This document shows positions 11,218-20,325 of a DNA stretch of 64,000 bases, one piece after another. Source of the DNA: Curvularia sp. ZM96 (lineage: Eukaryota > Ascomycota > Dothideomycetes > Pleosporales > Pleosporaceae); assembly GCA_022457065.1 (NCBI GenBank), contig JAJGBQ010000002.1, forward strand, positions 4,278,001 to 4,342,000, given 5' to 3'. Numbering within the stretch: the stretch's first letter is position 1; each line of letters opens with the position of its first letter. The translations under genes were made by a program, and so were the position numbers. Under the pieces are notes generated by a model. It was given only the letters and a program-made list of their open reading frames with translations. It made no database searches and was not told the origin of the DNA.

Positions 11218-11409
11218 ATGAAATACATTAAAACGGAGCTAACACTGCTTATCCTCGCCGGCCATGCACACGGAATCGTTCTCTCACGTCGTTACGATGA
11301 TAACCCCTCCAAAGAGAGTACAAGACGAAAACTAGGGAAGCGACAGGTTGAACGATATGCGCCAAAGTCGACGAACGTCACCGACTATCAACTCCAAATG
11401 CGAGGCTAG
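11218..11409 (+). CDS. Hypothetical 63-residue peptide with signal-like N-terminus
   Basis: The N-terminus MKYIKTELTLLILAGHAHG resembles a signal peptide. It is followed by a basic, cysteine-free tail containing dibasic sites (Ser-Arg-Arg, Gly-Lys-Arg) that Kex2-like proteases could cut. There is no family match, codon evidence is weak, and the ORF is short. It could be a secreted propeptide or a chance ORF. Confidence 0.25.
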   Translation: MKYIKTELTLLILAGHAHGIVLSRRYDDNPSKESTRRKLGKRQVERYAPKSTNVTDYQLQMRG

Positions 11410-12175
11410 AGTGAATCCGTCGGCGGCCCGCGACGCGCGGATTGGACAAGTTCCCCATGGTTCGGGTCAAACTTAAACCGTTGGCCACAGCCCCTCAGCC
11501 TTATGCTCTCACACTTCTGACGCTAGCCCTTAATATCTCGAACTTTGTTGCCCTGCATTAGTGACAACCCCTGTAATAAGATGTGTGCAGCCATATCTGC
11601 GAGACTGATAGTATGGATGGATTCAGTACGAGAAGAGGCGCGGGCGCGCATACGCAGGAGTGCCTGGCTAGACATAGCAGACAAATGGGGGCGCCCTGGC
11701 GTTAGCGGCGATCGTTCCGTTGGACGCTTTGCCTGGTTCACCATGCTAGTCGACGTTCAACAGCTGACAGATTTCAGAACAACAAGCCACGGCAGTTCCG
11801 CCTCGTGCTAGCGGGCTCCCCTTTTTTCTTAAGCTTTCTAAGCCTGAATGTATTCACCAGTTTCCAAATCAGCATTGCGCTTAGCTAGCATCGCGCAAAC
11901 CTCTGTTCACCGTTTGTCAGTTGGCGGCATCATGCTGGCTTGGAGGGTGCGCTTCAATGTCACTCACGGCTCACTATTGTCTGAAAGCGTGCATGCTCGA
12001 CGGGCAGAGTCGTAAGCGCCCCGCCTCCCCGCCGCGATTGGCTATTTCCTTTAAGGTGCACTTTCGGTGAATTAGGGATAAGACAAGACCTAATAAACGG
12101 CTGTATCGCGGCGTTGCGCCCTCTCCTTTCTCACTCTTTCTCAGTCTCTCCTTCAAAAACCTTTCCCCCACCATA
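11410..12175. promoter_or_regulatory. Upstream region of the GT32 gene
   Basis: No gene is recognised. The last 60 bp (about 12115-12172) are strongly pyrimidine-rich (CCTCTCCTTTCTC and similar) and lead straight into the ATG at 12176, a common fungal core-promoter and 5' leader pattern. Confidence 0.5.
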
Positions 12176-13141
12176 ATGCTACAACCACCGCAGCTAGCCA
12201 AGATCTTCAACTACTATACCTTGATTGCGCTGTGCGTGATCGGGTTGGTATACCACTTTCTTTTTATCCAAAATGACATGACCGTCCGCATACCTGGCCC
12301 ATTCCGCTCTCCGCAACACACCACAAAGGAAATACCCAAACTTCTTTGGTACAAGCTTGGCCCTAAGGGCCTCTCAGAAGAGGCAAGAGAATGGACCGAT
12401 ACCTGCATTCAGAACAACCCCGAATACAAGGCGACCTTCATGACAGACGAGAGTGGGGATGAATATGTCCGCAAGGCCTTCGCGTTTCGGCCCGATATTG
12501 TCGACACCTATCTCTCGTTTCCTATCCCCATCTACAAAGCTGATATGCTACGGTACCTGCTGCTCTGGGATCATGGTGGTGTATGGTCCGATCTAGATGT
12601 GTCCTGCGAAGGTATTCCTATAGACGAGTGGGTGCCATCTGAATATCGCCAAAACGCCTCCATTGTAGCAGGATGGGAATTCGACTTTGGCTGGCCGGAA
12701 CCGTTTCCACGTCAGTTCGCTAGCTGGACTATCATGGCAAAACCACAATCGCCGCACATGATGAATGCTGTGGACGAAATCCTCCAGGAGGTGCAGAAAA
12801 AGACGACCGAACACAACGTCACAGTTTCCAATATCACACTGGAGATGATGGGCGATGTCGTTGATTTCACGGGTCCTCGGCGTCTGACAAGCGGCATCTT
12901 CCATAGCTTGGAAAAGGAACTTAATGCCACCATCGATTTGACCAAGCTAGAGGGACTTCTGCAGCCGGTCCTGGTCGGAGATGTTTTGATCATGCCAGGT
13001 CGGTCGTTCGCAGCGGCATCCAACAAATACAACCCGAAACAAGAAGCGCTCCTACCACCAGCCCTAGTAACCCATCACTACGCCGGAAGTTGGAAGAACG
13101 ATAAAGGGGGCGAAGCAAGAAAGAGGAGAAGGAGAAGATGA
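12176..13141 (+). CDS. GT32-family glycosyltransferase (OCH1-like), type II membrane protein
   Basis: A single-exon protein of 321 residues. A short cytosolic tail is followed by a transmembrane anchor at about residues 13-31 (YYTLIALCVIGLVYHFLFIQ), giving type II Golgi topology. The catalytic region has KADMLRYLLLWDHGGVWSDL, which holds the GT32 DxD motif (Ser-Asp-Leu-Asp-Val) that coordinates metal and nucleotide sugar. The C-terminus has HHYAGSWKNDKGGE, typical of fungal OCH1/HOC1-like alpha-1,6-mannosyltransferases. It probably transfers mannose to N-glycans or glycolipids in the Golgi; exact specificity cannot be read. The very C-terminus is a run of Arg and Lys. Several N-x-S/T sites lie in the lumenal part. 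A pyrimidine-rich leader precedes the start. Confidence 0.88.
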   Translation: MLQPPQLAKIFNYYTLIALCVIGLVYHFLFIQNDMTVRIPGPFRSPQHTTKEIPKLLWYKLGPKGLSEEAREWTDTCIQNNPEYKATFMTDESGDEYVRKAFAFRPDIVDTYLSFPIPIYKADMLRYLLLWDHGGVWSDLDVSCEGIPIDEWVPSEYRQNASIVAGWEFDFGWPEPFPRQFASWTIMAKPQSPHMMNAVDEILQEVQKKTTEHNVTVSNITLEMMGDVVDFTGPRRLTSGIFHSLEKELNATIDLTKLEGLLQPVLVGDVLIMPGRSFAAASNKYNPKQEALLPPALVTHHYAGSWKNDKGGEARKRRRRR

Positions 13142-13714
13142 TTCCATAACTACGCTTAGAAGAATGCCAACGCCCGTTTCCGGTACCAACGTCTCTCTCG
13201 GGTATCCAAGACAGCCACACATCGACTTGTCCTGTTCACCAAGGAGGGAAAAATGTACTATGGGAACAACACGGCTTGTACAAACAGTTCGTTCTGCCAG
13301 AAATCGCACTTCTATCCCCGTCCTGGTCCTTTGGTGGGATCGACTTACTCGGAAATAAGTAACAGGTGGAGGAAAGAGGACGCGCGCTGCACGAAGCCAG
13401 GAGCAGGATTAGCCTGCATGAAGGGACATGCGCTGTGTATAGTTATACAGATGACGAAAGCTGCATAGCGCCTCTTTGAGAACTTCAAAGCACAATCCAT
13501 ACTATTAAGGACTATACGGTGAATAGGTACAAAATATAGTGGGCTGTAGTAGCCTTGCAGTTCTAGTTAACGCAAAACGCGACCTTTATTTAACTACGTC
13601 ATGAGTTCCACAAGCGCATGATGTCCACCCCAACAATGCAACACTTCAATCGCAACACCACAAACACCTCCACATTATCCCAGGAGTCAACGCCGGACAT
13701 AGAAGAAAGTCATC
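13142..13714. other. Intergenic, with a cysteine-containing ORF of doubtful status
   Basis: An ORF at 13253-13468 (71 codons, five Cys, no signal peptide) stays open upstream to a TAG at about 13157. It could be an exon of an unrecognised gene or chance. The rest, from 13470 to 13714, is AT-rich and probably holds the promoter of the next gene. Confidence 0.3.
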
Positions 13715-14752
13715 ATGGACCACTACGCTCCTCACCCATCCTCACAATTCGAGGGCTACTACTCCAAGTTCGACCTTGCATCTGGCTCTCACATCGCCTT
13801 GATCATCTGTTCTGTACCCAATGCGCCATCACGACCACACATGGTATCTTTTACCTACTATCCATCAACTGGACATCCAATATTCCAGCGCGAGCACTTT
13901 GTCAAGGAAATCAAGCGCGTCACCACCGACGAAAAGAGCAAGGCATTCGAGCTGCAAGTCCCCGGTCTAGGCGTCATGAAGACCTCCGCCGACGGACGCA
14001 CAAGCTACAAACTAGCAGCCGACGACGGAAGCTGGCGTCTAGAAGCACAATGTGAAGACTACACAGCGTGGCGAACAGATAAGAGCACACCAGAAGGCTG
14101 GATGGTTCACCTTCCATTTCCTCTCCACTGGCACGTGCATTCGCTCTGCTCCCCAGCTTCTTTCGAACTCGACATACCAGCTCTCGGTGACGACTTTCCA
14201 GCTGCAGATAGAAAGAGTCGCGCAACAATCCACCAAGAAAAGAACTGGGCTAATAGTTTCCCCGACGCACACATATGGGTTCAAGCATGGGACAACGACG
14301 AGAAACGCGGCGTGTGTCTTGCCGGCGGCAAGATCCTTTACAACACCGCTTTCTTACTAGGCTATCGTTCTCCCTCGCTCAACCTCGACTTTGTCCCGCC
14401 ATTTTCTGTCTCATATCTGAATCTCTTCTCGCCTTTTATGAGCGTCGCAAATGACTGGGATTCGCGCAGTTTTTCGCTATCTGTAAGTAATTACACGCAT
14501 AAGCTGGAGCTGAAGGCGCATGCGCCAAAGGAGCCGGGGTGGTTTGGTCTCGCGAGCCCGTTTCCAGATGGCCATCGGGCGAATTTTTGCAAGGAGAGCT
14601 TTCTCGCGACGATTGAGGTGCGAATATCGGAAAGGCAGGGATGGTGGCCGTGGAGTGCGTGGAAGGAGGTCAAGACGGAGACGTGGGAGGGTGCGAGCTT
14701 GGAGTTTGCAGGGGGTTACTATCCTGAGAGGGGGGAGAATAAGAAAGATTAA
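13715..14752 (+). CDS. Tocopherol cyclase-like (TocC family) protein
   Basis: A single exon of 345 residues. The text matches the tocopherol cyclase-like family (lipocalin-like beta-barrel fold). It opens with HPSSQFEGYYSKFDL, has PLHWHVHSLCSPASFEL in the middle, and carries the diagnostic block EKNWANSFPDAHIWVQAW, in which plant and cyanobacterial enzymes share EKNWG-x-x-FP-x-x-W. Fungi are not known to make tocopherol, so the fungal protein more likely acts on another lipid or phenolic substrate; this is inference. There is no signal peptide or membrane segment. It is convergent with the SKL-ending hydrolase, with 174 bp between the stop codons. An alternative upstream ATG at 13618 is in another frame. 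Confidence 0.8.
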   Translation: MDHYAPHPSSQFEGYYSKFDLASGSHIALIICSVPNAPSRPHMVSFTYYPSTGHPIFQREHFVKEIKRVTTDEKSKAFELQVPGLGVMKTSADGRTSYKLAADDGSWRLEAQCEDYTAWRTDKSTPEGWMVHLPFPLHWHVHSLCSPASFELDIPALGDDFPAADRKSRATIHQEKNWANSFPDAHIWVQAWDNDEKRGVCLAGGKILYNTAFLLGYRSPSLNLDFVPPFSVSYLNLFSPFMSVANDWDSRSFSLSVSNYTHKLELKAHAPKEPGWFGLASPFPDGHRANFCKESFLATIEVRISERQGWWPWSAWKEVKTETWEGASLEFAGGYYPERGENKKD

Positions 14753-14926
14753 GAGTGTGGGAAAGAGAGAATGCTAGAGGGAGCGGCATCAAAGAAGGGA
14801 TTTGTCCAATGTAGTGCGCTAAGCAAACCATCTAGATGTATATTGGTAACAAAACGAAGGCGCTGTAGTGGCAGCCCAGATATTCTATTATACTGGAAAT
14901 TCTGGGGAAAACAAAGAAAAGAAGTT

Positions 14927-16277
14927 CTACAACTTCGACTGCTTCTTTTGTCGTGGCTTGATAAGTCCGTCCAATTCCTCAACATACCGGTCGGGTAGCA
15001 CACTCCTCGCGACACCTTGTTTGCCCTCCCATTCCTCTTCCGTCTTACGTTCCCAATCCCAATACCTCTTCATCTCTTTGCCGACCCATTTGCTAATGAG
15101 GTCTGCGCTCTCCCCAACCTTCTCCATGGGTATCAGGTGTCCCGCGCCTTTTACCACAACTCTGTCTACACGGCCCTCTGCACGGCCTCCGCTACCGTTA
15201 ACGCCGCTTCCTGTCACCCGCATCTTCTCCTCGATGACTTCATCATTAGTCAAGGAAGAAAGTTCACCAAAGATGTAGAAAACGGATGGGCGAAGGGACG
15301 GTAGCTGTTGGAAGACGATTGTGCTCTCGCCGCGGTAGAAGGGCGTTTGAGGCTCCTCAAAAGGCGTCATATCTGGGTGCGTTCTCCTGTTCAGCTTAGG
15401 GTTGCTCAATGTGAAGTCTGCGGATGACGGCTCCTTGTCTCCTGGCCTAGAGGTAAAGTTTGAACGCAGAAACGTCAGAACTTCCTGGTGCTTGGTCGTC
15501 GTAAGCGTAACCTCTGGCTTTTTCGCGTCTGGGAATAGACTCGTCGGCACGTCTCTTAGTCCATTTTGAATCCAGCATTCCAGTACACGAGGATCCCAGG
15601 CTTGGTAAAATTTGCTCTTTGTAAAACTCTTCGCGGCTTCTTCGCGCGATGGCCAACGCTCACGGCGCCGCGCCGATGAAGCTGCCGGAGAGATGTTACC
15701 ACTGATAGAGAGCTTTCCTTGAATGACGGGGTCGACGAGAATTAGAGTCTCGAAAAGCCTGGGGTGAAGAAGAGCGAGATTGGCTAGTTGGCAGCCGCCC
15801 ATGCTGTGGCCAACGCCGATGATGGGGCGGGGCATTTGGTCGCGGAAGACATTGACCATGTGGAGAAGATCTCTGCTGTGATCCAGCCATGCCGCTGCAC
15901 CAAGTTAGCCTTTTGGTCGGTACAGTCATGAGAGTTTACACACGGTCATTGCCCAATTTGTTTTCATTCAGCACACCACTCCAGCCCTGGTGCACAACAT
16001 CTGCTATCCAGATTCCACGGATACTAAAGCCATACTGCTCGCATCGCTGGAGAAGGTCGTCCCATAGCGGCTCGTACAGCTCTTTTGGAAATCCATTCGC
16101 ATGCGCGGCGATGATGGTAATGTCTCCGGGTTTCGGGCTTGTGTTGCGGAGTGGCGTGTATTGCTTGATAGCCAAATGGAGCACCTCCTCTTGCTTTGTT
16201 GATGTTGCTCGAGGAAATCCACGGATGTGCGATGCCTCTAGCTTGTGCTCATCTATCCGAAAATATGTGGAGGACAT
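14927..16277 (-). CDS. Peroxisomal alpha/beta hydrolase (LPX1/AKT2-like) with C-terminal SKL
   Basis: Two exons, 16277-15944 and 15894-14927, with a 49 bp intron give 433 residues. The splice restores NDPAWLDHSRDLLH, a conserved block of this subgroup. The nucleophile elbow is GVGHSMGG (catalytic Ser), followed by LILVDPV. The late catalytic His is probably in VVKGAGHLIPMEK, preceded by an acidic loop. The last three residues are Ser-Lys-Leu, a canonical PTS1 peroxisome signal. The family includes yeast Lpx1 (peroxisomal lipase) and Akt2-type hydrolases of Alternaria host-selective toxin loci. Non-cluster relatives are common in Pleosporales, and none of the other cluster genes are here, so a general peroxisomal lipid or ester hydrolase is more likely. 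It is divergent from the BRCT gene (gap 512 bp). Confidence 0.88.
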
Positions 16278-16789
16278 GATCAGATAAGGGGGTATTTGTG
16301 CGCGACCGACTCTGCTCTAAATAACGGCAATAGGAAAGGGATCTATTCAGTCGGGTAAAGATGCGGTCAAAGCGAACAGAAGGCTGTCGAAGTGCACGCC
16401 AGAAGATAAAGACAAGCGTTGGTTGATGCTCTAGGTGTCGTGACGAGTTGCCGGCATAATCTGGGGGAGAATGCCGAGGTCCATCTGCAACTTCTCCCCA
16501 CACTACCTCGACAGCGACTCAGTCGACAAGTACGCTATGGATAGATCGGCTATTCCGGAGGCATCCTAGGTACCTGGAACAAGAATTGCGAAAGTGGTTA
16601 CCGTGCGAAGGGCCTATGAATGTAAGCAGGTTGCGAATGACGGATCCAGCATCGGAAGTGTTTGTGTGCAGAGTCACGTGAACCATGTCGCGTTCGCGCC
16701 TCGTCATTGCGCCTGCCAATCGCGCGTTGGAGGAGAATATCGCCAGTGCTCGTTGACAACACCAAGGCACATGCCAAACATTCGCAGCT
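16278..16789. promoter_or_regulatory. Divergent promoter between alpha/beta hydrolase and RTT107-like gene
   Basis: This 512 bp intergenic region lies between head-to-head starts. An ACGTGA element is near 16674. No TATA box is obvious. A long minus ORF (17298-16519) overlaps the BRCT exons and is treated as a shadow. Confidence 0.45.
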
Positions 16790-19493
16790 ATGGAAGACAC
16801 GACCATGCAAGACAGTTCCCCGGGACTCTTCGACGAGCTGAGCTTTACCATATACCCCAATGGACTGTCCCAAGACCGTATACACGAGGTACGCGACGCG
16901 TAGCGCCTCTTAGAAGCAAGTGGTACTAATATGCTGTGCAGATTGAACAGGCTATTACCAGCGCACATGGAACGGTTGTACCATTCTATGCCCCCAAGGG
17001 CCGTATAGAGAACCTTGAAAGAATCAGTTACATCATTTCTGAGACGGCCGACTTTCCAGACTACCACCGCGCTCTCGATCTCATGATACATGTCGTGAAG
17101 CCAGCGTGGGTGGACGCGTCCCTGCAGGCCATGAAGACCAAGAATCCACGAATGTACAGCCCGGATCCAGCGCTCTTCATGAACGATGTGGTCATATGCT
17201 GTGGGGACATACCACGCGGAGACAAAGAGGCCATTGAAGGTGGCGTGCTGGCCTTGGGCGGGCAGGTTGCACCAAGTCTCTCCAAACTTGTAACGCATCT
17301 TATTGCGCTAGACATCAGTGAGCCACGGTGCCAGCTCGTGACTAGCAAGCGCCTGCAGTGTGAAATTGTCCTGCCCCACTGGTAAGGCTTTTGTTCAAGG
17401 TATAAACCACAGCCGGCACTGACATTCCTAGGTTTGATGACTGTCTCAAAGTTGGTCGGAGGATATCAGAACGCCCCTATGTGCTGCCAAATCCCGAGAT
17501 CCTTGCCGATGCCAATCTAGGTGCGATTCCTCCTACACGAACAAGCCAGCAGATTCGAGATGCAACGACCCCAGATCCGCAGAACGAACCTGTGCCACCG
17601 CCACCGCATCTAGAGCCACCACGTGCAATCAAAGCTTTTGACGGAAAAAGTGTCAAGCTAGGAGAAGACTTGAACATTAGCAGCAAGCTCAGAGGTATCA
17701 TAACGGGGATGATCAAGGCCGGCGGCGGCAGCGTGACGTCGAAAATAGACGAGGCGGATATGTACGTTTGCAACTACCGAGAAGGCACTGATTATGTCAA
17801 GGCCTCGCAAGCACGGAAAGACGTAGGGAATCTGGCCTGGCTATACTATCTCATCACACACGGCATCTGGACGAACCCAATGCACCGGATGTTGCACTAT
17901 CCACGGCCGCCTCAAGGCATTCCAGGTTTCGAAAATTACAAAATCAGCATATCGAGCTACACAGGCGAAGCGCGAGTTTACTTAGAGAACTTGATCAAGG
18001 CTACGGGCGCGGAGTTCACAAAGACGTTCAAACAGGACAACACGCATCTTGTCGCTGCACATAAAAACAGTGAAAAGTGCGAGGCAGCAGTCGAGTGGGG
18101 AGTCAACATAATCAACCACCTTTGGCTTGAGGACAGCTATGCCAAATGTCGGGAGATGCCACTGACGGACGGTCGTTATACATATTTCCCATCGCGCATA
18201 AACCTTGGGGAGGTCTTGGGTCAAACCGAGATAGACCGAGAGGCTACTGAAAAGATGTTCTTTTCAAAACAAACGAAACCGGTCAAGGCCGCAAAAGCTG
18301 CACCTCAGACCAACAACGTTCCGGCATCGAGTGTAGCGCCAAGGGCAAGCGAACCTCCAGTAACACGAAGCCCGCCTGCAGCTGAGAAGGTTAAGCGTGC
18401 CAAATCAGGGGGCAGTGTGCAGACCCCAGCACCTCCGCGCCAGACAGATGGAAAAGAGAACCACACGCCCGGTAGCCGCGGCGCCAAGGATCGTGCATTA
18501 TCGATGCTGCACGATGCTGCACCGGACATTGCACAATTCGAAAAGGAGATGAAGCGCAAGGGCGGTGTCATACATGGAGGACGCCGGCGAACAGAAGATG
18601 AGGTCGAAGAACGAGCGAAACAAGCAAAGGGCGGTCGTGATTCTGTCTCAAGTAAACGCTCGTTTGACGAGGTCGACGAAGACGAAGAGACAGAAGAGGA
18701 GACGGCAGACGTTCCAACAAAAGGCAAACGAGCCAAAAAAGACAAACTTACGCCCATCAAGTTCCGTATGCTGGTCTCAAAAGACGACCGATGGGCCAAC
18801 AATCCAGACAAGGAGTCAAAAGACAAGGCGCGTCTACGCGAACTTGGCCTATTCATCACCGACGACTTCAAGAAAGTAGATATTGTCTGCGCGCCCCAAC
18901 CCGTGCGAACAAAGAAGTTCATTGCTGCAATAGCGTGCGCGCCTACTCTTGTATCAACAAGCTATCTCGACTTTGCGCTCAAAAACAACAAACTCCCACC
19001 AACTGAGAAGCATCTCCTCGAAGCCAAAGAGTTTGAAAAAGCCAACAACTTCAAACTCTCGGAAGCCCTTGAGCGTGCCAAGCAAAACAAGCACCGCCTT
19101 CTCAAAGACTGGACCATTTTCTGCACCGAGAAGGTCGCTGGTGGCTTCGACACGTACAAAGACATCATCGAAGTTAACGGCGGCAAGTGTTCACTTTGGA
19201 AAGGTCGCGCAGCTACCGTCTCAGCCTCCAAGCGCATTCTCAACACCTCGGACCAAGAAGTCAGCCAAAACCAGGTCGAGGACGAAGGCGACGTCTTGTA
19301 TTTGATTTCCGATGCTGACAAGAGGGAATTCAACAACTGGGCGAAGTTCCGTGAGCTAGCGAAGAAGCACGACATGGTTCCTCGCATTGTCAAGACGGAG
19401 TGGCTGTTGAGTGTCGCCATGGCGCAGTATGTGCATTGGGACCCGGAGTGGGAGCTTACCGAGGAGATTGTGAATGCTGCTGGAAAAAAGTAG
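16790..19493 (+). CDS. Multi-BRCT DNA-damage response protein (RTT107/Brc1-like)
   Basis: Three exons, 16790-16888, 16942-17381 and 17432-19493, give 866 residues; the introns of 53 and 50 bp are GT-AG. The N-terminal part is a tandem array of BRCT modules (first at about residues 10-95, then about 105-200 with VTHLIALDISEPRCQ, about 250-340, and about 345-440 with NTHLVAAHKNSEKCEAA and INHLWLEDSY). A low-complexity, charged linker of about 200 residues is rich in Ser, Pro and Lys-Arg. A C-terminal BRCT pair spans about residues 650-860. This order matches yeast Rtt107 and fission yeast Brc1, which scaffold repair factors (Smc5/6, Slx4) and bind phosphorylated H2A at stalled forks. The linker has many Ser/Thr sites for checkpoint kinases. 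It appears intact. Confidence 0.88.
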
Positions 19494-20109
19494 TGTTTTG
19501 CGCGTGTGTCAGTACTTGTAGCTGATATGAATGTAGCATAGTCATAGCGATAGGCGTTAGGTTGTGTGTACGCATGAGAGTAACTGTACTATATTGCTAC
19601 GTCCGGTCTGGCCGGCAACTTTGACGGCAAAAAAAAAGAATCGTATCTCGAAGCGCGATTAGAAACTTAATATGTTACACAGGGTTAGGGTGTACTTACC
19701 TAGTCTTAGTCTAGATTAGGGCTGTCAGACGGCCAGCCCTGCCCACTGCGCCAACTGCAACCAAAAAGGTATGAGTAATCAGCGTTCTGCTGATAATCGT
19801 GCGCAGGATAGTATATATAGTCAGACTGTACCCAAGTCCTGACACTTGTAACATCTAAACGCCTATTATACTAGTAATAGTAGTATAATATTATATAATA
19901 TAATTAAATAAGAAAGGGTTACTCGTTTTCGGCACATAGAGTTTCTCGTCACACAGGGAGGGAGGTTACACTGTCATTTTATGATAACACTAGAGTATTA
20001 CATACATGATGTGGGTTGAGCGAATGAAGTGTTTCAAGTATCTAGCAGACCTTCTGCAACTTCTTTCCTCCCCATACAGCGCAGCTAAGGCAACCTTTTG
20101 TGCTACATC
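19494..20109. other. Intergenic, AT-rich with repeat relic
   Basis: This region holds the 3' side of the BRCT gene and then the repeat fragment at 19738-19818. A strongly AT-rich patch follows at about 19860-19915 (TATAATATTATATAATATAA). A short stem (GGGCTG...CAGCCC) lies at about 19726-19746. Confidence 0.45.
19738..19818. repeat. Dispersed repeat fragment, copy B
   Basis: This is the partner of the fragment at 8867-8946, in the same orientation. The best matching core is 19762-19793. The copies differ by scattered substitutions. It lies about 0.3 kb from the 6-cysteine secreted protein gene; copy A lies about 0.6 kb from the 8-cysteine one. Confidence 0.6.
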
Positions 20110-20325
20110 TCAACAGCACCTCAAGTTTTCTCTTCCTCGACCGCACCCAAGCCCCACACCACAAATTGCTCCAGCGTGAATTGTGTCGGGCGGGCAAATA
20201 CATTGCGGCCGTCGAGGATTTAACGCTTGGATGCCGTCATTTGCAGCTCTATCAATCCCAATAGCTGGGTGTGCAAACGTCCCAGCGCACATGATGAAGC
20301 CAGCGATGACAGTAATGAAACGCAT
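20110..20325 (-). CDS. Small secreted cysteine-rich protein (candidate effector), 6 Cys
   Basis: A single-exon 71-residue protein. The signal peptide is MRFITVIAGFIMCAGTFAHP, with probable cleavage after Thr-Phe-Ala. The mature part of about 53 residues has six cysteines in the order C-x-C, C, C, CC (motifs PQCICPPDT, GAICGVGLGC, LRCC). There is no recognisable domain. Size, secretion and spacing fit fungal small secreted proteins. A signal-peptide/pro-region/Cys-core layout is possible, since the first 20 mature residues (to NPRRP, with a dibasic Arg-Arg) lack cysteine. The overlapping plus ORF at 20227-20571 is treated as a shadow. It borders the largest AT-rich gap in the window. Confidence 0.7.
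   Translation of the reverse strand: MRFITVIAGFIMCAGTFAHPAIGIDRAANDGIQALNPRRPQCICPPDTIHAGAICGVGLGCGRGRENLRCC

Noticed and set aside
13618..14055. Upstream ATG and 145-residue frame before the TocC-like gene
   Set aside because: It is out of frame with the TocC-like protein and lacks motifs; the conserved frame starts at 13715.
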